From an uncultured Lachnospiraceae bacterium (GTDB lineage Bacteria > Bacillota > Clostridia > Lachnospirales > Lachnospiraceae), in the NCBI GenBank assembly GCA_944383545.1, contig CALWPY010000002.1, forward strand, positions 62,001-126,000: a stretch of 64,000 nucleotides of DNA, in the 5' to 3' direction. The notes below the pieces were generated by a model, which saw nothing but the letters and a program-made list of their open reading frames with translations, had not been told where the DNA came from and did no database searches. A program made the position numbers and the translations under genes. Below, piece by piece: positions 37,026-45,302 of the stretch. Positions within the stretch are counted from its first letter, which is position 1, and each line of letters opens with the position of its first letter.

Positions 37026-37382
37026 ATGGGATTTAATATATTCTGGGGTGATTATCTGCGTGAAATCCGCAAATCACATAATCTGACTCAAAAGGAAATT
37101 GCTTCTGTACTTCATATAAAAAGGCAGACATACAGCAATTTCGAAACCGGCCGGTGTCATCCTTCACCTGAAATACTTGCAGTACTTTCAAATGTCTATG
37201 ACATTAACCTGTTTGACCATGCGCTTAAATGTATGCCCTCCGTCTATTTAGAGGAACAGCACGATTTTAAGTATGGTATACAGACAGGAAACTTTGCAAT
37301 AAAAAAAGCCGGCGGAAGAAAAGCCTATCCTACTTACCGTGGACAGTCTTTTTCTGAATATAACAAAAATCATACGGAATAA
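37026..37382 (+). CDS. XRE-family helix-turn-helix regulator
   Basis: A 118-residue protein with an N-terminal HTH (residues 10-65: LREIRKSHNLTQKEIASVLHIKRQTYSNFETGRCHPSPEILAVLSN, a textbook XRE pattern) and a short basic C-terminal tail with no known domain. AAAGGAGG precedes the ATG. It is transcribed divergently from thyA and convergently with carB; its stop codon lies in the loop of the shared terminator. Its target is unknown, and autoregulation or control of thyA is possible from position only. Confidence 0.85.
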   Translation: MGFNIFWGDYLREIRKSHNLTQKEIASVLHIKRQTYSNFETGRCHPSPEILAVLSNVYDINLFDHALKCMPSVYLEEQHDFKYGIQTGNFAIKKAGGRKAYPTYRGQSFSEYNKNHTE

Positions 37383-37393
37383 TCCGTATGATT
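37368..37393. terminator. Bidirectional terminator between the XRE gene and carB
   Basis: Perfect 11-base arms AATCATACGGA (37368-37378) and TCCGTATGATT (37383-37393) around a 4-base loop, U-rich on both strands. Confidence 0.85.
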
Positions 37394-37410
37394 CTTATTA
37401 TATTGTTTCG

Positions 37411-40400
37411 TTAAATCTCTGAAATGTCTACTAACGACAAATTATTTCTGTCAGATGATTCAAGGCTTGTAAGAAGTGCGTCTGCCGTATCAAGACTTGT
37501 GAGACAGGTAACTCCGGTCTCTATGGCATGACGTCTTATTACAAAGCCGTCCTTGCTTCTTTCAATACCCTGTGAAGGAGTATCGATTACCAAATCTATT
37601 TCATGGCTTAAGATAAGGTCCAGAAGATTAGGTGACGGCTCTTCTACCTTATTAATAGGTTTAGCAGGCACTCCGTTTTCATTTAATACACGGCATGTGC
37701 TTCTTGTGGAATATATCTCATATCCAAGCGCCACAAATCTCTTTCCTATATCTACTGCATCCAGCTTATCAGCATCCTTAACAGTGAGTATCATTTTCTT
37801 GTACTTAGGCAGATTTACTCCCGAGCCTAAAAATGCTTTATAGAGTGCTTCGTTATAATTTTTTGAAATTCCGAGACACTCACCTGTAGACTTCATTTCA
37901 GGTCCGAGGCTTATTTCTGCACCTCTGATTTTTTCAAATGAGAATACAGGCATTTTAATTGCAAAATATTCAGATTCAGGCTGAAGTCCCGGCTCATATC
38001 CCATATCCTTAAGCTTTTCACCTATAATTACCTTAGATGCAAGGTCTACAATAGGTATTCCCGTAACCTTACTGATGTAAGGCACAGTACGGCTTGAACG
38101 CGGATTTACTTCTATTACATATACTTCTTCATTGTAAACAATAAACTGAATATTTATAAGTCCTACTACATGGAGGCTGTTTGCAAGCTTCTTTGTGTAG
38201 TCTTCAATTACTCTCTTAATCTTTGGAGAAATATGCTGTGCAGGATATACGGAAATACTGTCTCCCGAATGAATTCCTGCTCTTTCAACATGTTCCATTA
38301 TGCCGGGGATAATTATTTCTTCTCCGTCACAAACGGCATCTACTTCTATTTCTTTTCCCATGAGGTACTTATCAACAAGGATTGGATGCTCCTGAACGTG
38401 TCTGTTTATAACATCCATAAACTCCATTATGTCCTTATCTGATATTGCTATCTGCATTCCCTGTCCGCCAAGAACGTAAGAAGGTCTTACAAGAACAGGA
38501 TAACCGAGCTCATTTGCCGCTTCAAGAGCTTCTTCTCTCGTAAATACGGTTTTTCCTGCAGGTCTTGGAATACAGCACTTTTCAAGTATCTCATCAAAAA
38601 GCTCTCTGTCTTCAGCGGCATCAACATTTTCCGCACTGGTACCCAAAATAGGCACGCCCATCTTAAGAAGTGCTTCGGTAAGCTTAATTGCAGTCTGTCC
38701 GCCAAACTGAACTACCGCTCCGTCAGGCTTTTCCAGATTTACTATAGATTCTACATCCTCTGCAGTCAGCGGCTCAAAATAAAGCTTATCTGCTATATCA
38801 AAGTCTGTACTTACGGTTTCAGGGTTGTTATTCACAATAATTGTTTCGTAACCGTGAGCCTTTAATGCCCATGTGCTGTGTACCGAACAGTAATCAAATT
38901 CAATACCCTGTCCGATACGGATAGGGCCTGAGCCAAGTACCATTACCTTTTTCTTGGAATTATCTTTTTCTACCTCATTTACTCCGTCATAACAGGAATA
39001 GTAATAAGGTGTTGAAGCCTCAAACTCGGCGGCGCAGGTATCAACCATCTTGTATACTGCATGGATTCCATAACTGTATCTCAGCTCCTTTATTTCCTTT
39101 TCGGTCTTTCCTGTGAGCTGTCCTATAACCTTGTCAGGGAACTCAAGTCTTTTTGCTTCAAATAATATCTCTTTTGTAAGCTCTTTTGCTTCAGCAAGTA
39201 TTTTTTCTTCCTTAACAATATTTGAAATCTTATCAAGAAACCATAAATCTATCTTTGTAATATCATGGATTTCCTCAAGAGAAATTCCTCTTCTTATAGC
39301 CTCTGCAACTACAAATATACGTCTGTCATCTACTCTGTAAAGTTCTTTTCTTATTACTTCTTCGTCCTGTTCTCCGAGGTCTTCATAAATCAAACTGTCC
39401 ACATGTTGCTCCAGAGAACGGAGTGCTTTCATAAGAGCGCCCTCAAAATTTGTACAGATACTCATGACTTCTCCGGTTGCCTTCATCTGTGTGGTAAGCT
39501 TTCTGCTTGCCTTAATGAACTTATCGAAAGGAAGACGAGGTATCTTTACAACCACGTAATCAAGTGCAGGCTCAAAGCTTGCATATGTCTTCTTTGTAAT
39601 TGCATTCTTTATTTCATCCAGATTATATCCAAGTGCTATCTTAGCTGCCACTTTTGCAATAGGATAACCTGTTGCCTTTGAAGCAAGTGCCGATGAACGG
39701 CTTACTCTCGGATTAACCTCTATTACACAATATTCAAAAGTCTGAGGATGCAAGGCAAACTGCACATTACATCCGCCTCTTATGTCAAGCTCAGAAATAA
39801 TATTTAATGCCGCACTTCTAAGCATCTGATGCTCTTTATCTGCCAGGGTCTGTGAAGGCGCAACAACTATGGAGTCACCCGTGTGTACTCCGACAGGGTC
39901 AAGGTTTTCCATGTTACAAACAGTAATACAAGTACCATTTGCATCTCTCATAACCTCATACTCTATTTCCTTCCAGCCTGCAATACAGCGTTCTACAAGC
40001 ACCTGTCCCACACGTGAAAGTCTTAAACCGTTCATCAGAATTTCAACGAACTGTTCCTCATCATAGGCGATACCTCCCCCGCTTCCGCCTAATGTGTAAG
40101 CAGGTCTTAAAACTACCGGATATCCGATTTTTTCTACGAATGCAAGACCGTCTTTTATGTTTGTAACAACTTCTGAAGGTGCACAAGGCTCACCTATTTT
40201 TTCCATTGTGCGCTTGAATTCAAGTCTGTCCTCTGCCTTCTTTATGGTCTTTGCGGAAGTTCCGATAAGCATTACATTATGCTCACGCAAAAATCCTGAT
40301 TCTTCAAGCTCCATGGCAATATTTAATGCAGCCTGTCCTCCCAGGGTAGGAAGCACGCTGTCCGGTTTTTCTTTCTTTATTACAGCCTTTACGACATCCG

Positions 40401-40611
40401 GTGTAAGAGGCTCAATATATACCTTGTCTGCAATATCCTTATCAGTCATTATTGTAGCAGGATTGGAATTTATAAGAACAACGCAGATTCCCTCTTCTTT
40501 AAGAGAACGGCATGCCTGTGTTCCGGCATAGTCAAATTCCGCAGCCTGACCTATTACAATAGGACCTGAGCCGATAACAACTACTTTTTTAATATTAGGA
40601 TTCTTTGGCAT
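37411..40611 (-). CDS. carB: Carbamoyl phosphate synthase large subunit
   Basis: The 1066-residue large subunit carries two duplicated ATP-grasp halves (VIGSGPIVIGQAAEFDYAGTQACR at the N-terminus and VLGSGPIRIGQGIEFDYCS near 560) and a C-terminal allosteric domain. With CarA it makes carbamoyl phosphate for arginine and pyrimidines. Its ATG overlaps the TAA stop of carA (TAATG), implying translational coupling. Length is normal. Confidence 0.97.
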   Translation of the reverse strand: MPKNPNIKKVVVIGSGPIVIGQAAEFDYAGTQACRSLKEEGICVVLINSNPATIMTDKDIADKVYIEPLTPDVVKAVIKKEKPDSVLPTLGGQAALNIAMELEESGFLREHNVMLIGTSAKTIKKAEDRLEFKRTMEKIGEPCAPSEVVTNIKDGLAFVEKIGYPVVLRPAYTLGGSGGGIAYDEEQFVEILMNGLRLSRVGQVLVERCIAGWKEIEYEVMRDANGTCITVCNMENLDPVGVHTGDSIVVAPSQTLADKEHQMLRSAALNIISELDIRGGCNVQFALHPQTFEYCVIEVNPRVSRSSALASKATGYPIAKVAAKIALGYNLDEIKNAITKKTYASFEPALDYVVVKIPRLPFDKFIKASRKLTTQMKATGEVMSICTNFEGALMKALRSLEQHVDSLIYEDLGEQDEEVIRKELYRVDDRRIFVVAEAIRRGISLEEIHDITKIDLWFLDKISNIVKEEKILAEAKELTKEILFEAKRLEFPDKVIGQLTGKTEKEIKELRYSYGIHAVYKMVDTCAAEFEASTPYYYSCYDGVNEVEKDNSKKKVMVLGSGPIRIGQGIEFDYCSVHSTWALKAHGYETIIVNNNPETVSTDFDIADKLYFEPLTAEDVESIVNLEKPDGAVVQFGGQTAIKLTEALLKMGVPILGTSAENVDAAEDRELFDEILEKCCIPRPAGKTVFTREEALEAANELGYPVLVRPSYVLGGQGMQIAISDKDIMEFMDVINRHVQEHPILVDKYLMGKEIEVDAVCDGEEIIIPGIMEHVERAGIHSGDSISVYPAQHISPKIKRVIEDYTKKLANSLHVVGLINIQFIVYNEEVYVIEVNPRSSRTVPYISKVTGIPIVDLASKVIIGEKLKDMGYEPGLQPESEYFAIKMPVFSFEKIRGAEISLGPEMKSTGECLGISKNYNEALYKAFLGSGVNLPKYKKMILTVKDADKLDAVDIGKRFVALGYEIYSTRSTCRVLNENGVPAKPINKVEEPSPNLLDLILSHEIDLVIDTPSQGIERSKDGFVIRRHAIETGVTCLTSLDTADALLTSLESSDRNNLSLVDISEI

Positions 40612-41684
40612 TACTTTGACACCTCCATCATATTTATAAACTCGTCAAACATATAACCGGTATCAAGCGGACCTGCGCAGGCCTCAGGGTGAAACTGCAC
40701 AGTCTGAACATTTTTCCCGAGATAATGCAGACCTTCAACGGTTTTGTCATTTACATTTATAAAGCTGACCTCTGCTATATCTCTGTCCACAGAATCCTCC
40801 TTTACCATGTATCCATGATTCTGAGTAGATATATATACCTTTCCTGTCTTTAAATCCTTCACAGGGTGGTTTGCTCCTCTGTGTCCGTATTTCATTTTTT
40901 CTGTATCTGCTCCGTTTGCAAGTGCAAGAAGCTGATGTCCCAGACAGATTGCAAAGATAGGAATGTCTGCATCAAAAAGCTTCTTTATCTCAGCAATCGT
41001 CTTTACGTTATCCTTAGGGTCCCCCGGACCGTTTGTAAGCATGATTCCGTCCGGCTCGTCCTTCATTATTTCTTCCGCAGATGTCTCAGCAGGATATACA
41101 GTCACCTGACAACCTCTCTGTGTAAGTGAATTTATAATATTTTTCTTTACTCCCAAATCGATAAGGGCAACCTTAAATCCGTCACCCGGATAAACCTTCT
41201 TTTCCTTACAGGTCACATCCAAAACAACGTGTCCCATTTTCCACGCTCTTATCCTCTCAAGGCATTCATTCTTATAATAATTTTCATTTGTGGTTATCAT
41301 GCCTCGCATGGTACCCTTTTCACGGAGTATCTTTGTAAGTGCCCTGGTATCAATTCCTTCAATTCCTGTTATATTGTAATCCTGAAGAAACTTTCCGATA
41401 CTCTCTTCACTTCTGAAATTGCTTGGTCTCTTGGCAATTTCCCTTACAATAAAGCCTGACTGCCAAGGCTTTTCAGCCTCCATATCATCAAAGCACACGC
41501 CGTAGTTTCCTATAAGCGGATAGGTCATACACACTGACTGTCCGGCATAAGAAGGGTCAGTCAGGACTTCGAGGTATCCTGTCATTGAAGTATTAAATAC
41601 TATCTCACTTATAATTTCTTCAGTAGAGCCAATGCTTTTCCCTTCAAAAACATTGCCGTCTTCAAGTATCAGAAATGCCTTCAT
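40611..41684 (-). CDS. carA: Carbamoyl phosphate synthase small subunit
   Basis: The 357-residue glutaminase subunit. The N-terminal domain includes TGYQEVLTDPSYAGQ-like sequence (TGYLEVLTDPSYAGQ), and the class I amidotransferase has the catalytic Cys in IFAICLGHQLLALA (near residue 245) and the His/Glu pair in VQFHPEACAGP (near 332). It is first in carAB, behind a leader with a possible attenuator. Confidence 0.96.
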   Translation of the reverse strand: MKAFLILEDGNVFEGKSIGSTEEIISEIVFNTSMTGYLEVLTDPSYAGQSVCMTYPLIGNYGVCFDDMEAEKPWQSGFIVREIAKRPSNFRSEESIGKFLQDYNITGIEGIDTRALTKILREKGTMRGMITTNENYYKNECLERIRAWKMGHVVLDVTCKEKKVYPGDGFKVALIDLGVKKNIINSLTQRGCQVTVYPAETSAEEIMKDEPDGIMLTNGPGDPKDNVKTIAEIKKLFDADIPIFAICLGHQLLALANGADTEKMKYGHRGANHPVKDLKTGKVYISTQNHGYMVKEDSVDRDIAEVSFINVNDKTVEGLHYLGKNVQTVQFHPEACAGPLDTGYMFDEFINMMEVSK

Positions 41685-41797
41685 ATTCTCTTTTTCCTTT
41701 CATGTTTTAGTGCTTAAATTCCCTGAATGTTTACGCTTTTAACCTTCAGAATGCGCAGGGATTTGAACTATTATTGCCTAATTTTGCTCAAAAAAAA

Positions 41798-41822
41798 AGA
41801 GTCAGACAGAAATTATGGCTCT
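41798..41822 (-). promoter_or_regulatory. Candidate attenuator hairpin in the carA leader
   Basis: AGAGTCA/TGGCTCT pairs with one mismatch on the minus-strand RNA, followed by nine U. It lies about 110 bases ahead of carA. No PyrR-type or T-box sequence was recognised, so the controlling signal is unknown. Confidence 0.45.
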
Positions 41823-41871
41823 ATATCTGCCACGCTTTCCTGCGTTATCTCTTTTCTCTAAAATTTATAAA

Positions 41872-41900
41872 ATTTTATCATAAGATACGACTTTTTTCAA
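41872..41900 (-). promoter_or_regulatory. carAB promoter inside the upstream terminator
   Basis: TTGAAA (41895-41900) and TAAAAT (41872-41877) are 17 bases apart on the minus strand. The -35 lies in the loop side of the terminator at 41883-41926. Confidence 0.6.
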
Positions 41901-41926
41901 GTGTCAGTTAGAAAAAAGTCGTATCT
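41883..41926 (-). terminator. Terminator after the DUF3783 gene
   Basis: Perfect 15-base arms (41883-41897 and 41912-41926; core AGATACGAC/GTCGTATCT plus an A/T run). Confidence 0.85.
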
Positions 41927-41935
41927 ATCTAATTA

Positions 41936-42331
41936 TCAGTCTTTTTTTGACATCGCCTCATGTTCTCTTTTTATTTCTTCATAAAGCTCATAAAAAGTCC
42001 ATGATACATTTTTCGGCGTTATAACTGCTTTTAAATCCACTTTAGGTCTTCCGGTCTTTTTTATTTCCCTTAAAAGCATATCTATACGCTGTCTTGTAAA
42101 ATCCTGTAAAACAAGGACTTCTTCGGGAATAATTACATCATTTTCCGTCGAAACATCCGCATGTGATTTCTTCTTTGCTTCAAAGCCCTTTATGCCTGCC
42201 AGATACCCCACTGTTTCGTCAAACTGCTCCGGCTCTATATTTTTCATTCGTATTCCCATTCTTATAAAAACACCCGTGAGTTTAACAGTATCTTCATTTT
42301 TTTCAGGTTTATAGTATAGTACTTTTTCCAT
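41936..42331 (-). CDS. DUF3783 family protein
   Basis: A 131-residue soluble protein that resembles DUF3783. The central segment VLVLQDFTRQRIDMLLREIKKTG and the C-terminal KAVITPKNVSWTFYELYEEIKREH are the conserved parts. Function is unknown. Its ATG follows the stop codon of the P-type ATPase gene without a gap, so the two are translationally linked and probably share the Mn-type riboswitch control. Confidence 0.75.
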   Translation of the reverse strand: MEKVLYYKPEKNEDTVKLTGVFIRMGIRMKNIEPEQFDETVGYLAGIKGFEAKKKSHADVSTENDVIIPEEVLVLQDFTRQRIDMLLREIKKTGRPKVDLKAVITPKNVSWTFYELYEEIKREHEAMSKKD

Positions 42332-44971
42332 TTATTTTGCTCTTTCTACTTTTCTCTGAATGAATTTTACTATCTCCATAATAGGTATTATAAGTATTGC
42401 GAGCCCGATTGCAATACCGTATTCTTTTAAATTAACATGTTCAAAACTGAACAGCCTTGCAAGCACCGGTATCTCTACTACAGCCGTTGTACATATGAAG
42501 GATAAGAGCATTGCTCCCCACAGCCACTTATTATGAGTCTTCATTGAGAATACTGACTTTCTTCTGGAGCGCATGTTGAATGAATGGAATATCTCAATCA
42601 TGGAAAGTGTTACAAAGGCCATTGTCGTACCGTCAGGACTGGTTGTTATCTCCCATACCCCCGACTCTATATAATGACCTATGAAATATGATATAAGCAC
42701 AAGACATGTAACTACTGTTCCCTGAAATGCTATGTCAAATCCCATGCCGTCTGCAAATATTCCGTCTTTTTTGCTTCTTGGCTTACGCTTCATTATATCA
42801 CTTTCGCTTTTTTCCATGCCTAAGGCAAGTGCAGGAAAACAGTCTGTAATCAGGTTAATCCATAAAAGATGAACAGGCTCAAGTATTACAAATCCCATCA
42901 TGGTTGCAACAAATATGGTAATTACCTCAGCAAGATTTGAAGCAAGCAGGAACTGAATGGATTTTCTGATATTGTCATAAATCCTTCTTCCTTCTTCTAC
43001 TGCTGATACAATAGTCGCAAAGTTATCATCAGCAAGCACCATGTCTGCGACATTTTTAGTAACGTCGGTACCGGTTATTCCCATTCCTATTCCTATGTCG
43101 GCACTCTTAATTGAAGGCGCATCGTTTACTCCGTCACCTGTCATGGCAGTAACCATGCCCTTCTTCTTCCATGCATTTACTATTCTTACCTTATGTTCCG
43201 GCTGAACTCTGGCATATACGGAATATTTTTCAACATCTTTTTCAAACTGCTCATCACTTATTTCATTCAAATCGGCACCGGTAATAGCCTCATCAGGACT
43301 GCTTATTATACCCAGTTCCATAGCTATGGCTACGGCAGTATCTCTGTGGTCTCCGGTTATCATAACAGGTCTTATGCCTGCCTCACGACACTGTGCTATC
43401 GCTCCGATAACCTCCGGTCTCACCGGGTCAATCATGCCTGAAAGACCTATATAACACAAGTCCTTTTCCAGAAATTCAGGAGTGTTATCTTCAGGCTTTT
43501 TGTCCCATTTTCTAAAGCCCGCGCAAAGGACTCTTAAGGCCTTATCAGCCATCTCTTTATTTTTCTTTGCAATTTCTTTTCTTATTTCATCAGTAAGAGG
43601 GACGATTTTTCCGTCCTGCCAGAAGCCCGTACATCTCTTAATTACCTCATCAGGCGCACCTTTTGTAAACTGTATAATTTCTCCGTTTTCCCTTTCGTGT
43701 ATAGTGGTCATCATTTTTCTCATTGAATCAAACGGAGCTTCATCTATTCTCCTGTAATTTTTTGCCAAATCCCTGTCATGCATTCCCAGCTTAAAGGCAT
43801 CATTTACAAGTGCACATTCAGTAGGCTCACCAACTGCCTCGTTATTCTCATCCAGCTTTGCATCTGAACAGCAAGCCATTGCACAAACAAGCAGCTCTTC
43901 ATCTGTTGTGCTGTGTTCTACTACAGTCATTTTGTTCTGAGTAAGCGTTCCTGTCTTATCTGAACATATAATCTGGGTACAGCCCAGAGTTTCCACGGCA
44001 GTAAGCTTTCTTATTACCGCCTTTCTCCTGGACATATTTGTAACGCCTATGGAAAGTACTATGGTAACAACTGCCGCAAGTCCTTCCGGTATGGCGGCAA
44101 CGGCAAGAGATACAGCCACCATAAATGAATCAAGGAATACATCTCCATTAATACTGTCTGCCCGAAGTATGTTAACACCAAAAATGATTATACATATACC
44201 TATGACAAGCACTGAAAGAATTTTGCTAAGCTGATTTAATTTTATCTGGAGAGGTGTTTCCTCCTCTTTTGCATTTGAAAGCGCATCTGCAATCTTTCCT
44301 ACTTCCGTGCTCATTCCCGTTTCGGTTACTACTGCCTTTCCACGTCCGTAAACCACGGTGCTTCCCATGTAGCACATGTTTTTTCTGTCTCCCAGAGGAA
44401 TATCCTTAAGTTCTCCAAGTCCTAAGGTCTCGCTTATCTTATTTGCAGGTACCGATTCACCCGTAAGTGCTGCTTCTTCTATTTTAAGGCTTGCGCTTTC
44501 TATTATTCTTGCATCTGCAGGAACTGAATCACCCGCTTCAAGAACTATCACATCTCCAGGAACAAGCTCTTCACTTTTTATTGTAATCTGTTTACCGTCA
44601 CGAATCACCTTTGACGTCGCCGCCGCAATTTCCTGAAGGGCGGCTATCGCTTTTTCTGCCTTGCTTTCCTGAATCACACCTAAAACTGCATTTAAAACTA
44701 CCACAAACAGAATTATAAATACATCTGCAACGGATTCCCCCTGATATACGGAAGTAACACCTGAAATTATTGCAGCCACTATAAGTATTATAATCATAGG
44801 GTCAGTAAGCTCCATAAAAAACTTGTGAATAAGGCTCTCTTTTTTACCTTCATCAAGTTTATTAAGACCGTATTTCTCCCGTCTTTTTTCTGCTTCACTG
44901 CTCTTCAGTCCGTCTTTTGATGTCTTCTGACTGTTTATTACCTCATCAATACTTGCCAAATAATCCTTCAT
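42332..44971 (-). CDS. P2-type cation-transporting ATPase, probably Mn2+/Ca2+
   Basis: An 879-residue P-type ATPase. It has the N-terminal cation ATPase domain, about ten membrane segments, PEGLAAVV in the fourth (the Ca2+/Mn2+ type metal site), the phosphorylation motif CSDKTGTLTQNKM, KGAPDEV in the nucleotide domain, and TGDGVNDAPSIKSADIG. The start is ATG at 44971, seven bases after AGGAGG. A yybP-ykoY-like riboswitch at 45141-45232 precedes it, which argues for Mn2+ export rather than Ca2+ alone, because such riboswitches control Mn exporters of this class in other Firmicutes. Confidence 0.9.
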   Translation of the reverse strand: MKDYLASIDEVINSQKTSKDGLKSSEAEKRREKYGLNKLDEGKKESLIHKFFMELTDPMIIILIVAAIISGVTSVYQGESVADVFIILFVVVLNAVLGVIQESKAEKAIAALQEIAAATSKVIRDGKQITIKSEELVPGDVIVLEAGDSVPADARIIESASLKIEEAALTGESVPANKISETLGLGELKDIPLGDRKNMCYMGSTVVYGRGKAVVTETGMSTEVGKIADALSNAKEEETPLQIKLNQLSKILSVLVIGICIIIFGVNILRADSINGDVFLDSFMVAVSLAVAAIPEGLAAVVTIVLSIGVTNMSRRKAVIRKLTAVETLGCTQIICSDKTGTLTQNKMTVVEHSTTDEELLVCAMACCSDAKLDENNEAVGEPTECALVNDAFKLGMHDRDLAKNYRRIDEAPFDSMRKMMTTIHERENGEIIQFTKGAPDEVIKRCTGFWQDGKIVPLTDEIRKEIAKKNKEMADKALRVLCAGFRKWDKKPEDNTPEFLEKDLCYIGLSGMIDPVRPEVIGAIAQCREAGIRPVMITGDHRDTAVAIAMELGIISSPDEAITGADLNEISDEQFEKDVEKYSVYARVQPEHKVRIVNAWKKKGMVTAMTGDGVNDAPSIKSADIGIGMGITGTDVTKNVADMVLADDNFATIVSAVEEGRRIYDNIRKSIQFLLASNLAEVITIFVATMMGFVILEPVHLLWINLITDCFPALALGMEKSESDIMKRKPRSKKDGIFADGMGFDIAFQGTVVTCLVLISYFIGHYIESGVWEITTSPDGTTMAFVTLSMIEIFHSFNMRSRRKSVFSMKTHNKWLWGAMLLSFICTTAVVEIPVLARLFSFEHVNLKEYGIAIGLAILIIPIMEIVKFIQRKVERAK

Positions 44972-45038
44972 AACAAGCCCTCCTATAGTTTCATATAGTC
45001 TCCATTTTTTTACTTTATATGTAGCACACACATTAAAA

Positions 45039-45100
45039 TTGCACTATGTGCAATGAGCGCATGAGTAGTTCATCAATTCACTGCGTGAATCGGTGAAGAA
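45039..45100. repeat. Short palindrome pair in the ATPase leader
   Basis: TTGCAC-TAT-GTGCAA (45039-45053) and ATTCAC-TGC-GTGAAT (45076-45090) are perfect 6-base hairpins with 3-base loops. The second is followed by CGGTGAAGA, similar to TTGGTGAAGA after the palindrome at 14361. Confidence 0.55.
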
Positions 45101-45111
45101 ATATGTAAAAA

Positions 45112-45149
45112 GAGACCTATCTGTCATTTTTATATAACAGATAAGTCTC
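45112..45149 (-). terminator. Riboswitch expression-platform terminator
   Basis: On the minus strand GAGACTTATCTGT (45149 to 45137) pairs with ACAGATAGGTCTC (45124 to 45112) with one mismatch, followed by five T. Its 5' arm reuses the conserved 3' segment of the aptamer. Confidence 0.8.
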
Positions 45150-45232
45150 GTCATTTCATATAAAGCCAGCAGATGAATATTCTGCAAGATGTTGACTTCA
45201 TCACGCTTAAGGTGCGTCGACTACTCCCTTAT
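45141..45232 (-). ncRNA. yybP-ykoY (Mn2+) riboswitch ahead of the P-type ATPase
   Basis: On the minus strand P1 is AUAAG (45232-45228) with CUUAU (45145-45141). The 5' internal loop GGGAGUAG and the 3' segment GACGAGA match the conserved L1 of the yybP-ykoY aptamer, and AGUCAACAU matches the conserved L3 side. The intermediate hairpins (ACGC/GCGU and GCAG/CUGC) fit the two helical legs. Formation of P1 and the terminator are mutually exclusive, so metal binding should permit read-through. This is a pattern match, not a covariance search. Confidence 0.75.
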
Positions 45233-45239
45233 TAAGGAA

Positions 45240-45269
45240 ATATTATCATGCAGAATATGGAAATGTCAA
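45240..45269 (-). promoter_or_regulatory. Promoter of the riboswitch-ATPase unit
   Basis: TTGACA (45264-45269) and TAATAT (45240-45245) on the minus strand are 18 bases apart; transcription would start at the first base of the aptamer. Confidence 0.65.
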
Positions 45270-45302
45270 TTCAATATTTGTTTATATTGAAAAGGATTAA
45301 AT

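Noticed and set aside
41690..41865. PyrR site or known riboswitch in the carA leader
   Set aside because: No match to the PyrR loop consensus or to riboswitch classes I can recall; only a hairpin plus U run is supportable.
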